Assembly (NCBI GenBank): GCA_034430515.1
Contig: DAOUEP010000063.1
Location: 1 to 8,607 of the forward strand
DNA: 8,607 bases
Reading direction: 5' to 3'
Source: DAOUEH01 sp034430515
Lineage (GTDB): Bacteria; Chloroflexota; Dehalococcoidia; Dehalococcoidales; RBG-16-60-22
The translations under genes and the position numbers were made by a program. Below are positions 1-8,607 of the stretch, one piece after another; the stretch's first letter is position 1; the number at the start of each line of letters is the position of its first letter. A model generated the notes under the pieces. That model searched no databases. It saw nothing but the letters and a program-made list of their open reading frames with translations, and was not told the origin of the DNA.

Positions 1-1047
<1,047 letters not shown>

Positions 1048-1080
1048 AAATACGGAGAGGGGACGAGGGGTGGCGGCCGC

Positions 1081-1302
1081 CTACTCTACGTTGACGACCT
1101 CTTTGACCTCGGGGATTTCCTGCTTGAGTATCCGCTCGATGCCGTTCTTGAGGGTGAGGGCGGACATGGGGCATCCGGCGCAGGCGCCGACGAGCTTGAC
1201 CCTGACGGTGCCGTCGTCAACGCCGATGAGTTCCACGTCGCCGCCGTCCCTGACCAGAACCGGCCGTACTTTGTCGAGTACCGCGGCCACTTTTTCTTGC
1301 AT
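1081..1302 (-). CDS. NifU C-terminal domain (Nfu-type) Fe-S cluster scaffold/carrier
   Basis: A 73-residue protein consisting of a single NifU C-terminal domain. Such proteins hold a transient iron-sulfur cluster, usually across a dimer, and pass it to target enzymes in the cytoplasm. Seen in the sequence: the N-terminal helix, the RDGGDVEL motif (residues 18-25), and the CxxC pair Cys41/Cys44 in GACAGCPMS, followed by a helix ending in a VKEVVNV-type strand. Length and order match stand-alone members of the family. The ATG at 1302 has AAAGGAGA (1313-1320) upstream and a near-consensus promoter further up. It is convergent with lysC and divergent from the TPR gene, so it is transcribed alone. 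There is no room for an A-type or IscU domain. Confidence 0.93.
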   Translation of the reverse strand: MQEKVAAVLDKVRPVLVRDGGDVELIGVDDGTVRVKLVGACAGCPMSALTLKNGIERILKQEIPEVKEVVNVE

Positions 1303-1342
1303 TTTAAGCGGCTCTCCTTTAAAATTTAATAGGCCTAGTTAA

Positions 1343-1372
1343 ATTCTATCCGCCGCCGGGCCATTTTGTCAA
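1343..1372 (-). promoter_or_regulatory. sigma70-type promoter for nfu
   Basis: Read on the minus strand, TTGACA (1367-1372, consensus -35) is followed after 18 bases by TAGAAT (1343-1348, one mismatch to TATAAT). The predicted start near 1336 gives a leader of roughly 35 bases containing AAAGGAGA at 1313-1320, eleven bases or so before the ATG. Seen directly; activity is inferred. Confidence 0.75.
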
Positions 1373-1400
1373 ACCGGGCCCAAATCACGCCCCAAAACTA

Positions 1401-1429
1401 TTGTATGGCGTAAAATGTAGGTGTAGAAT
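1401..1429 (+). promoter_or_regulatory. sigma70-type promoter for the TPR-gyrA operon
   Basis: TTGTAT (1401-1406) is spaced 17 bases from TAGAAT (1424-1429) in an A/T-rich patch of an otherwise GC-rich region. The predicted start is near 1436, giving a leader of about 55 bases. It lies back to back with the nfu promoter, with roughly 30 bases between the two -35 boxes. Since the TPR and gyrA genes are coupled, this would be the main gyrA promoter visible here. Confidence 0.6.
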
Positions 1430-1431
1430 AT

Positions 1432-1448
1432 AGTACTTAAAATGTACT
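1432..1448. repeat. Inverted repeat at the predicted transcription start
   Basis: AGTAC (1432-1436) and GTACT (1444-1448) form perfect 5-base arms around a 7-base A/T spacer. The site sits just downstream of the -10 box, about where transcription of the TPR-gyrA operon should begin. It could be an operator or could be chance, since the arms are short. Confidence 0.3.
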
Positions 1449-1491
1449 GCGGGTTGGTTGCCTGAAGGTACGTGTAGTTCCGGGGAGTTTG

Positions 1492-2298
1492 ATGACGCGC
1501 GAAGATGAAAAATTACTGAGGTTCAAGCAGCAGCGCAGCAAGGAGGCCATCGACCTGGCGATGCAGGCCCGCTGGCAGGAGGCGGTGGCGGTCAACCAGG
1601 AGATAATCGCCGGCTTCCCCCGGGACGTGGACGCCTATAACCGCCTGGGCCGGGCCAGCATGGAGCTGGGGAAGTACAACCAGGCCCGCGAGGCCTACCG
1701 GCAGGCCGTGGCTTTAGACCCCTATAACGCCATCGCCAACCGCAACCTGCGCCGCCTCAACGACCTGACCGAAGGCGACGCCGCCGAGGTCGAGACCGAC
1801 CGGGTCGAGCCGCAGCAGTTCATCGAGGAAATCGGCAAGGCCGGGGTGATAACGCTCTACGACCTGGCCCCCAAGGAGACCCGCGCCCGCATGGTGGCCG
1901 GGGATAAGGTGACTTTAAAGGTGGATGGCTCCGTCCTGACGGTGGCCAACAGCCGCGGCGACTACATGGGCAAGGTCGACCCCAAGCACGCCCAGCGGCT
2001 CATCCGGCTCATTCTGGGGGGCAACCAGTACACCGCCTCGGTCATCAAGTCCACCATGGAGATGATGACCATCATCGTCCGCGAGACCTACCAGCACCCC
2101 TCGCAAGCCGGCCGGCTCTCTTTCCCGCCGCGAGGGCTGGAGGAGTACCGCCCTTACGTCAGCGACAAGCTGCTCAAGGTGGAGGCCGACGAGGACGAAG
2201 ACGAGTCCGGCTATACCATCATCGGCGGCGACGGCGTCGAGGTCTTTGCCGACGATGACGACGGCGGGGACGACGACGAGGACAGCGAGGACGAATAG
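1492..2298 (+). CDS. TPR-repeat protein with acidic C-terminal tail
   Basis: A 268-residue protein of unknown precise role, counted from ATG 1492. The TTG just before it, at 1489, is a less likely start because it almost touches the GGGGAG site (1482-1487). Residues about 13-46 and 47-80 form two tetratricopeptide repeats, the second a good match with the pattern LG...ELGKYNQAREAYRQAVALDP. Such repeats bind other proteins. Residues about 115-215 form a separate globular region, rich in beta strands at first (GDKVTLKVDG, then DYMGKVDP), with a conserved-looking RETYQHPS near residues 197-204; I cannot name this domain. The tail from about 231 is strongly acidic, ending in a run of Asp and Glu (253-268). 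No signal peptide or membrane segment is visible, so it is likely cytoplasmic. The stop codon overlaps the gyrA ribosome site, so the two proteins are made from one message. Confidence 0.85.
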   Translation: MTREDEKLLRFKQQRSKEAIDLAMQARWQEAVAVNQEIIAGFPRDVDAYNRLGRASMELGKYNQAREAYRQAVALDPYNAIANRNLRRLNDLTEGDAAEVETDRVEPQQFIEEIGKAGVITLYDLAPKETRARMVAGDKVTLKVDGSVLTVANSRGDYMGKVDPKHAQRLIRLILGGNQYTASVIKSTMEMMTIIVRETYQHPSQAGRLSFPPRGLEEYRPYVSDKLLKVEADEDEDESGYTIIGGDGVEVFADDDDGGDDDEDSEDE

Positions 2299-2302
2299 GA
2301 GG
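2297..2302 (+). promoter_or_regulatory. gyrA ribosome binding site overlapping the upstream stop codon
   Basis: A perfect AGGAGG lies 8 bases before the gyrA ATG and shares two bases with the TAG stop (2296-2298) of the TPR gene. This arrangement favours translational coupling between the two genes and supports ATG 2311 as the gyrA start. Confidence 0.85.
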
Positions 2303-2310
2303 CAGGCACT

Positions 2311-4755
<2,445 letters not shown>

Positions 4756-4790
4756 GCGAGGGGCCTTTTTCGCCGGCTATTTCCTGTTTT

Positions 4791-4809
4791 CACGCCTGAA
4801 TTCGGCGTG
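4791..4809. other. Hairpin downstream of gyrA
   Basis: CACGCC (4791-4796) and GGCGTG (4804-4809) make a perfect 6-base-pair stem around a 7-base loop, 35 bases after the gyrA stop. It is preceded by TTTT and followed by GATGCG, so it lacks the downstream T run of an intrinsic terminator. It may protect the 3' end of the message, or help termination by another route. Confidence 0.45.
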
Positions 4810-4811
4810 GA

Positions 4812-4932
4812 TGCGCATTTGCGCAATTGCGGGGGTGCGGAGTTATCTATTCCCACCCTGGCCGCCCTCGTAGCCTCGGCGGCTTAGCCCGTTGTATCCC
4901 ACCCCTTTGCCCCTCGAAATCCCTCTCTAACT
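4812..4932 (+). repeat. Intergenic structured repeat, copy 1
   Basis: The core at 4840-4888 matches 7616-7664 at 46 of 49 bases, including 31 identical bases in a row (4840-4870 against 7616-7646). Similarity continues more weakly through a pyrimidine-rich stretch to about 4932. Inside the core, GCCGCC (4861-4866) and GGCGGC (4878-4883) form a 6-base-pair GC stem with an 11-base loop, and all three differences between the copies fall in that loop. The left part holds GCGCAATTGCG (4821-4831), also found beside copy 2. The copy lies in the same orientation as gyrA, downstream of its stop. It contains no gene. Confidence 0.8.
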
Positions 4933-4963
4933 CTCCCCTTAGCCCCCCGCGGTCATCCCCCGG

Positions 4964-4992
4964 TTGACAAGCCACCGGAAATGGATTAAATT
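4964..4992 (+). promoter_or_regulatory. sigma70-type promoter for the patatin gene
   Basis: Consensus TTGACA (4964-4969) is spaced 17 bases from TAAATT (4987-4992), giving a predicted start near 4999 and a leader of about 45 bases. A short inverted repeat, CCGGT (4960-4964) and ACCGG (4974-4978), straddles the -35 box and could be an operator. The gene is therefore probably transcribed independently of gyrA. Confidence 0.7.
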
Positions 4993-5045
4993 ATCATGCC
5001 TTAATGCAATATTGAATCAGCCGGTTAAGGCCAGAGGAGGCAGCT

Positions 5046-6071
5046 ATGGCCTATCACTTTAGAAATCTCGTCTTTGAAGGAGGGGGCGTCAAAGGCATCG
5101 CCTACATCGGCGCGCTGGAGGTACTGGATAAAAAGGGCATCATGCCCGCTATCCGGAGGTTCGGCGGGACCTCCGCCGGCGCCATCAACGCCGTCATGCT
5201 GGCCCTGGGTTATACCCGGGACCAGCAGAAAGAAATCCTCTGGAATCTGGACTTCAACAATTTCAAGGACAGCGGCTGGGGCATCGTCGGCGCTATCCGC
5301 CGCGTTCTCCAGCGTTACGGCTGGTATCAAGGGGCCTTCTGCCAGGAATGGCTGGGCGAGCTGGTCGCGCAAAAGCTGGGTAATCCCCGGGCCACCTTCC
5401 GCGACCTGAAGGCCAGAGGCAGGCCGGACCTCTATGTCTACGGGACAAATCTTTGCACCCGCTTCGGAGAGGTCTTTTCCCCGGAGCACACGCCGGACAT
5501 GAGCATCGCCGAAGCCGTCAGGATTTCCATGTCTTTTCCGCTCTATTTCACGGCGGTACGCAATGCCCGGCGCGATGTTTACGTGGACGGCGGCTGCCTG
5601 AACAACTACCCGGTAAAGCTCTTCGACCGCGAGAAATATATCCTCCCGGCGAACCTTCCCCAAACGGGCCTGCCCAGGCCGTATTACGATGCCCAGAACC
5701 AGAGCTTCCTGAAGCAACACCCGCAGAGCAGCCCTTATATCTACAACAAAGAGACGCTGGGTTTCCGGCTGGATTCCCGCCAGGAGATAGCCGCTTTCCG
5801 GTACAACGAGCCGCACAGCTGCGAGATTAGTAAATTCTCCGATTACGTCCCCGCGCTGGTAAAAACGATTATGGGAAGCCAGGAGAACGCCCACCTGCAC
5901 AGCGATGACTGGCAGCGGACGATTTATATCGATACTCTGGGGGTATCCACCCTGGAATTTACCCTGGACGATGCTACCAAGGATAAGCTGATAAGCTCGG
6001 GTAGAGACGGAGCCGCCGCCTATTTCCGGTGGTTCGATACCTCTAAAGAGAAGCTATACAACCGGCCCTGA
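5046..6071 (+). CDS. Patatin-like phospholipase family protein
   Basis: A 341-residue lipid acyl hydrolase of the patatin family, which cleaves acyl chains from phospholipids or related esters with a Ser-Asp dyad. Seen in the sequence: the oxyanion-hole motif GGGVKG (residues 12-17), the nucleophile elbow GTSAG with Ser43 (residues 41-45), and the DGG motif with catalytic Asp181 in YVDGGCLNNYP. All three are intact, so the enzyme should be active. The C-terminal part (residues about 295-335) has the strand-helix ending often seen in bacterial patatins, near a TLGVSTLEF segment. No signal peptide or membrane span is visible, so it is likely cytoplasmic. AGGAGG (5035-5040) lies 5 bases before the ATG. 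Third codon positions look less GC-rich than in gyrA or the downstream gene, which may hint at separate acquisition. Substrate unknown. No nucleotide cyclase or other defence partner is adjacent. Confidence 0.93.
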   Translation: MAYHFRNLVFEGGGVKGIAYIGALEVLDKKGIMPAIRRFGGTSAGAINAVMLALGYTRDQQKEILWNLDFNNFKDSGWGIVGAIRRVLQRYGWYQGAFCQEWLGELVAQKLGNPRATFRDLKARGRPDLYVYGTNLCTRFGEVFSPEHTPDMSIAEAVRISMSFPLYFTAVRNARRDVYVDGGCLNNYPVKLFDREKYILPANLPQTGLPRPYYDAQNQSFLKQHPQSSPYIYNKETLGFRLDSRQEIAAFRYNEPHSCEISKFSDYVPALVKTIMGSQENAHLHSDDWQRTIYIDTLGVSTLEFTLDDATKDKLISSGRDGAAAYFRWFDTSKEKLYNRP

Positions 6072-6097
6072 TTAAACCGGGGTTGCTCCGGGAGTAC

Positions 6098-6121
6098 TTG
6101 CGCAAATACGCACCCCCGCAA
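6098..6121. repeat. Inverted partial copy of the TTGCGCAA motif region
   Basis: TTGCGCAAATACGCA (6098-6112) matches the reverse complement of 4812-4826 at 14 of 15 bases. The overlapping CGCACCCCCGCAA (6109-6121) is an exact reverse complement of 4827-4839. The same two units therefore occur here and left of repeat copy 1, in rearranged order and opposite orientation. The site lies in the 122-base spacer before the arylsulfotransferase-like gene, just upstream of its promoter. CTTGCG (6097-6102) and CGCAAG (6117-6122) can also pair. Confidence 0.55.
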
Positions 6122-6129
6122 GTTCGCCC

Positions 6130-6158
6130 TTGCCAAGCCGCCCCCGAGCCACTATACT
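6130..6158 (+). promoter_or_regulatory. sigma70-type promoter for the arylsulfotransferase-like gene
   Basis: TTGCCA (6130-6135) is spaced 17 bases from TATACT (6153-6158). The predicted start near 6165 gives a leader of about 30 bases that includes AGGAGG (6181-6186). If correct, it rules out a start at 6083, since that codon would lie upstream of the transcript. Confidence 0.65.
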
Positions 6159-6193
6159 ATTCCCGAACTATTGCCAGGCTAGGAGGCAGGCCC

Positions 6194-7588
6194 ATGCCGC
6201 CGAGGGTATACCCCACCGGCACCACGCAGTACCAGCCGGAGAAGTGCTGGAACGGCTTCACCCTGTTCCAGGCCTTCCTCCACCAAAAAAACGGCGCCGC
6301 CGCCGTCCTCGTGGATATGAACGGCACCGTGGTCAACCGCTGGCAGGGGCTGGACGGCTTCCCCAACAAGATGCTCCCCGGCGGGCACGTACTGGGGAGC
6401 ACCGGCGTCCGCGACTTCCGCTACGGCTTCCAGGACATGCTCGACCTGGTGGAGGTGGACTGGGACGGCAACATCGTCTGGAAATTCGAGCGGTACGAGC
6501 GGGTCAAAGACCCGCGCCAGAAGCCCCGCTGGATGGCCCGCCAGCACCACGACTACCAGCGCCAGGGCAACCCGGTGGGCTACTACGCGCCGGGGATGGA
6601 GCCGCAGACCGGCGGCGGCAAGACCCTACTGCTCTGCCACAAGAACCTGGTCAACCCCCAGATAACCGTCCGAACGCTGGTGGACGACGCCATTATCGAG
6701 GTCGACGGGGCGGGCAAAATCGGCTGGGAGTGGGTCGCCAGCCAGCACTTCGAGGAGATGGGCTTCGGCGAGGAGGCCCGCAACACGATAGCGCGCCACC
6801 CCGGCCTCCAGCCCGCCGGCGGCAACACGGGGGACTGGATGCACATGAACGCCGTGTCCGCCCTGGGCCCCAACCGCTGGCACGACGCCGGCGACGCCCG
6901 CTTCCACCCCGATAACATCATCTGGGACGGCCGCCAGACCAACATCATCGCCATCACGGAGAAAAAGACGGGTAAAATCGTCTGGCAGGTCGGGCCGGAC
7001 TTCACCGCCACCCCGGCCCTGCGTAAATTAGGGCAGATAATCGGCCAGCACCACGCCCACCTCATTCCCCGGGGGCTGCCCGGCGAGGGCAATTGCCTCG
7101 TCTTCGATAACGGCGGCGCCGCCGGCTACGGGGCCCCCAACCCCGGTGCCCCCACCGGCCTGGACAACGCCCGCCGCGACCACTCGCGCGTGCTGGAGTT
7201 CGACCCGCTGACGCTGGAGATTTGCTGGCAGTACCCGCCGCCGCGTGAGGGCTTCGGCGGCCCCCCGCCCGGCGCGCTCTACTCCAGCTACGTCAGCTCG
7301 GCGCAGCGCCTCCCCAACGGCAATACCCTCGTCACCGAGGGGCAGGGCGGGCGCATTTTGGAAGTCACGCCGGGGCACGAAATCGTCTGGGAATACCTCA
7401 GCCCCTTCACCCACCGTACGCTCAGGAACAACATGATTTACCGCGCCTACCGCGTCCCTTACGAGTGGGCGCCCCGGGCGGAGCGGACGGAGGAGACAGC
7501 CGTAGCGTCGCCGGACAACAACAAGTTCCGCGTGCCCGGCTCCCCGCGCCGCGGCCCGCTTAAAGTTACTAAGGTCAAGTTGCGCTAA
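6194..7588 (+). CDS. Arylsulfotransferase (ASST)-family beta-propeller protein
   Basis: A 464-residue protein resembling the arylsulfotransferase family, whose studied members move a sulfate group from one phenolic ester to another without PAPS. At least five blade motifs of the form D-x-x-G-x-I-x-W recur at about residues 88-99, 170-181, 256-267, 336-348 and 391-402, as expected of a six-bladed propeller. Candidate active-site histidines sit in RQHHDYQ (116-122), DWMHMNAV (214-221) and GQHHAHLIP (284-292); I cannot say which corresponds to the catalytic His of AssT. The last blade ends with SAQRLPNGNTLVTEG, typical of the family. Unlike periplasmic AssT, no signal peptide is visible from this start or from the longer frame beginning at 6083. 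ATG 6194 is chosen because AGGAGG lies 7 bases upstream and a good promoter sits at 6130-6158. A convergent sulfatase gene lies 228 bases away. Family call is firm; enzyme activity is inferred. Confidence 0.82.
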   Translation: MPPRVYPTGTTQYQPEKCWNGFTLFQAFLHQKNGAAAVLVDMNGTVVNRWQGLDGFPNKMLPGGHVLGSTGVRDFRYGFQDMLDLVEVDWDGNIVWKFERYERVKDPRQKPRWMARQHHDYQRQGNPVGYYAPGMEPQTGGGKTLLLCHKNLVNPQITVRTLVDDAIIEVDGAGKIGWEWVASQHFEEMGFGEEARNTIARHPGLQPAGGNTGDWMHMNAVSALGPNRWHDAGDARFHPDNIIWDGRQTNIIAITEKKTGKIVWQVGPDFTATPALRKLGQIIGQHHAHLIPRGLPGEGNCLVFDNGGAAGYGAPNPGAPTGLDNARRDHSRVLEFDPLTLEICWQYPPPREGFGGPPPGALYSSYVSSAQRLPNGNTLVTEGQGGRILEVTPGHEIVWEYLSPFTHRTLRNNMIYRAYRVPYEWAPRAERTEETAVASPDNNKFRVPGSPRRGPLKVTKVKLR

Positions 7589-7720
7589 GGCGCAATTGCG
7601 CAATTACTCATTTCTGAGTTATCTATTCCCACCCTGGCCGCCCTCGCACCATCGGCGGCTTAGCATGGAGCTTTTCCCCACCTTTACCCCTCTAAAATCC
7701 TCCTTTAAATCCCCCTTTAC
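7580..7720 (+). repeat. Intergenic structured repeat, copy 2
   Basis: Direct repeat of the element at 4812-4932, with the conserved core at 7616-7664 (46 of 49 bases). The GC stem is kept as GCCGCC (7637-7642) and GGCGGC (7654-7659), with a changed 11-base loop. Its left part starts at the stop codon of the upstream gene: TTGCGC (7580-7585) and GCGCAA (7590-7595) pair around TAAG, and TTGCGCAA recurs at 7596-7603. To the right a pyrimidine-rich stretch with CTTTACCCCTC resembles copy 1 and runs into a hairpin at 7710. Both copies follow a gene stop codon in the same orientation, which suggests a 3'-end element. Confidence 0.8.
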
Positions 7721-7729
7721 AAAGGGGGA
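7710..7729. other. Strong hairpin, CCCCCTTT/AAAGGGGG
   Basis: TCCCCCTTT and AAAGGGGGA form a 9-base inverted repeat with only two bases between the arms. Similar sequences are common as scattered intergenic repeats in many bacteria. It lies between convergent genes and could help end transcription from the sulfatase side, where it is followed by TTTAAA, but the T run is too short for a clear intrinsic terminator. Confidence 0.55.
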
Positions 7730-7752
7730 CAAACCAATGGGTTGCCAGTGGT

Positions 7753-7808
7753 AATCCTTAAGGAAAAGGCTATCGTCTCCCTTTCGTAAAGGGAGAGTGA
7801 GAAGGATT
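7753..7808. repeat. Nested inverted repeat between convergent genes
   Basis: An inner hairpin, TCTCCCTTT (7776-7784) and AAAGGGAGA (7788-7796), has a perfect 9-base stem and a 3-base loop. It sits within outer arms AATCCTT (7753-7759) and AAGGATT (7802-7808). The 56-base unit looks like a small palindromic intergenic element, and it ends 8 bases before the sulfatase stop codon. No target-site duplication is evident. Confidence 0.5.
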
Positions 7809-7816
7809 TAGCCCCT

Positions 7817-8607
7817 TTACAATCTTAACTCCAGCCGCGGCCTGAGCAGGTGCTCGGCCAGGTTCGTCTCGCGCATGTAGGTTACCAGCAGCTTATGCAG
7901 CTCGCGCGCCTTGTCCGGCTTCTCGTTGATGAGGTTTTTCTCCTGCAAGGGGTCGTCCTTGAGATAGTAAAGCTCGGACTGGCCCGGCTCGGTGTTATGG
8001 AGCAGCGACCAGTCCTGGGTGGTCACCGTGGCGGTGGAGTCCTTTTCCGTCGTCCGCAGCGTGCCGTCCACCGACCTTAGCGAATCTCCGGCGTTGAGGA
8101 ACGGGTGGGCGCTGATGAGGTAGTCCCGGCCGGGCCGGGTGGTGTCTTTAAGCGCCGGCAATAGCGACTGGCCCTGCACCCGGGAGGGGATTTTCTGCCC
8201 CATCATTTCCATGACGGTGGGCATCAGGTCGACGGCCGAGGTCAGGCCGCCGTAGACGGCCGGTTTCGCCCCGGGCAGGTATATCAGGAGGGGGGTATTG
8301 GTGACCTCCTCGTAGAACGGCGAGGCCGACCAGACGCCATTGATGGGCCGGCCGGTCTTCTTGTCCCGGGCGAAGACCATTTTGCCGTAGAGGCCGCCGT
8401 GCTCGCCGAAGTAATAGCCGTGGTCGCTGGTAAAGATAATGGCCGTGTTTTCCAGCAGCCCCAGGTTCTCCACCATCCGCATCAGGTAGCCGAACCAGGT
8501 ATCCACCATGGTGACCTCGCCGCAGTAGGCGGCGTGGGCCTTGTCGATTTTCTCCTGGGTGTAGCCGGGTGTCTGCGGCCAGTAGCCGTAAAGGTGTGGT
8601 GCTATCT
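7817..8607 (-). CDS. Sulfatase family protein, 3' part (5' end outside window)
   Basis: The C-terminal 262 codons of a type I sulfatase, which hydrolyses sulfate esters using a formylglycine made from Cys or Ser in a CxPSR-type motif. That motif and the first metal ligands lie beyond the window, so activity cannot be judged. The frame stays open to base 8607, so the ATG at 8509 is internal. Seen in the sequence, reading from the window edge: the helix with YCGEVTMVDTWFG, then TSDHGYYFGEHG containing the second set of metal-binding residues (SDHG), a PLLIYLPGAKP segment, the DLMPTVMEMMG helix with a QGQSLLPAL motif, and the typical ending with ELYYLKDDPLQEKNL. This order is standard for the family. 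Substrate is unknown. It converges on the arylsulfotransferase-like gene. Cell location depends on the missing N-terminus. Confidence 0.93.
   Translation of the reverse strand, partial: IAPHLYGYWPQTPGYTQEKIDKAHAAYCGEVTMVDTWFGYLMRMVENLGLLENTAIIFTSDHGYYFGEHGGLYGKMVFARDKKTGRPINGVWSASPFYEEVTNTPLLIYLPGAKPAVYGGLTSAVDLMPTVMEMMGQKIPSRVQGQSLLPALKDTTRPGRDYLISAHPFLNAGDSLRSVDGTLRTTEKDSTATVTTQDWSLLHNTEPGQSELYYLKDDPLQEKNLINEKPDKARELHKLLVTYMRETNLAEHLLRPRLELRL

Noticed and set aside
1072..1081. Palindrome GGCGGCCGCC between lysC and nfu as a terminator
   Set aside because: It leaves no loop, has no T run, and is easily expected by chance in such GC-rich DNA.
1070..1342. A plus-strand frame of 90 codons opposite nfu
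   Set aside because: It is a shadow of the minus-strand NifU-domain gene, which has the CxxC motif, a ribosome site and a promoter.
4756..4773. GCGAGGGGCC followed by TTTTT after gyrA as an intrinsic terminator
   Set aside because: The only pairing found is GCGA with TCGC across the T run, which gives a weak stem in the wrong place.
5046..6071. Patatin as the effector of a CBASS-type anti-phage system
   Set aside because: Patatin effectors of that kind sit beside a nucleotide cyclase gene; none is present here. The next gene is a propeller protein with its own promoter.
6083..6193. A longer start for the arylsulfotransferase-like gene at 6083
   Set aside because: The extra 37 residues look unlike the family, and no good ribosome site precedes 6083. 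A promoter and AGGAGG lie downstream, favouring ATG 6194.

Overview
The window is GC-rich bacterial chromosome with ordinary sigma70-type promoters and strong Shine-Dalgarno sites. It carries core genes (aspartate kinase, an Nfu-type iron-sulfur protein, DNA gyrase A) followed by an accessory stretch (patatin-like lipase, arylsulfotransferase-like beta-propeller, sulfatase). The pairing of a small TPR protein with gyrA, the GyrA sequence style and the intergenic hairpin repeats suggest a member of Chloroflexota, possibly Dehalococcoidia. This rests on recognition only, because no marker such as rRNA is present, so the assignment is tentative.

Layout. Bases 1-1047 (+) hold the 3' part of aspartate kinase (lysC), with a likely internal translation start for a separate regulatory subunit. 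Bases 1081-1302 (-) hold a 73-residue NifU C-terminal-domain protein, convergent with lysC. Bases 1303-1491 are a divergent promoter region serving nfu (-) and a TPR protein (+). Bases 1492-2298 encode the TPR protein with an acidic tail, and its stop codon overlaps the ribosome binding site of gyrA (2311-4755). These two genes form a tight operon.

Bases 4756-5045 are non-coding and contain a hairpin, the first copy of a repeat and the promoter of a patatin-like phospholipase gene (5046-6071). A further promoter-bearing spacer leads to an arylsulfotransferase-family propeller gene (6194-7588). The second copy of the repeat starts at the stop codon of that gene. Two more hairpins follow, and then the 3' part of a sulfatase gene on the minus strand (7817-8607, running off the window).

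The core genes work in aspartate-family amino acid synthesis, iron-sulfur cluster delivery and DNA supercoiling. In the accessory part, a sulfotransferase-like protein and a sulfatase lie tail to tail, which may point to sulfate-ester chemistry. The patatin and propeller genes each have their own promoter and are bracketed by direct copies of a structured repeat. I see no clear defence system, mobile-element gene, CRISPR array or RNA gene. The most interesting signals are the structured repeat, whose copies differ only in a hairpin loop within the conserved core, the shared palindrome TTGCGCAA in three successive spacers, and the internal start in lysC.
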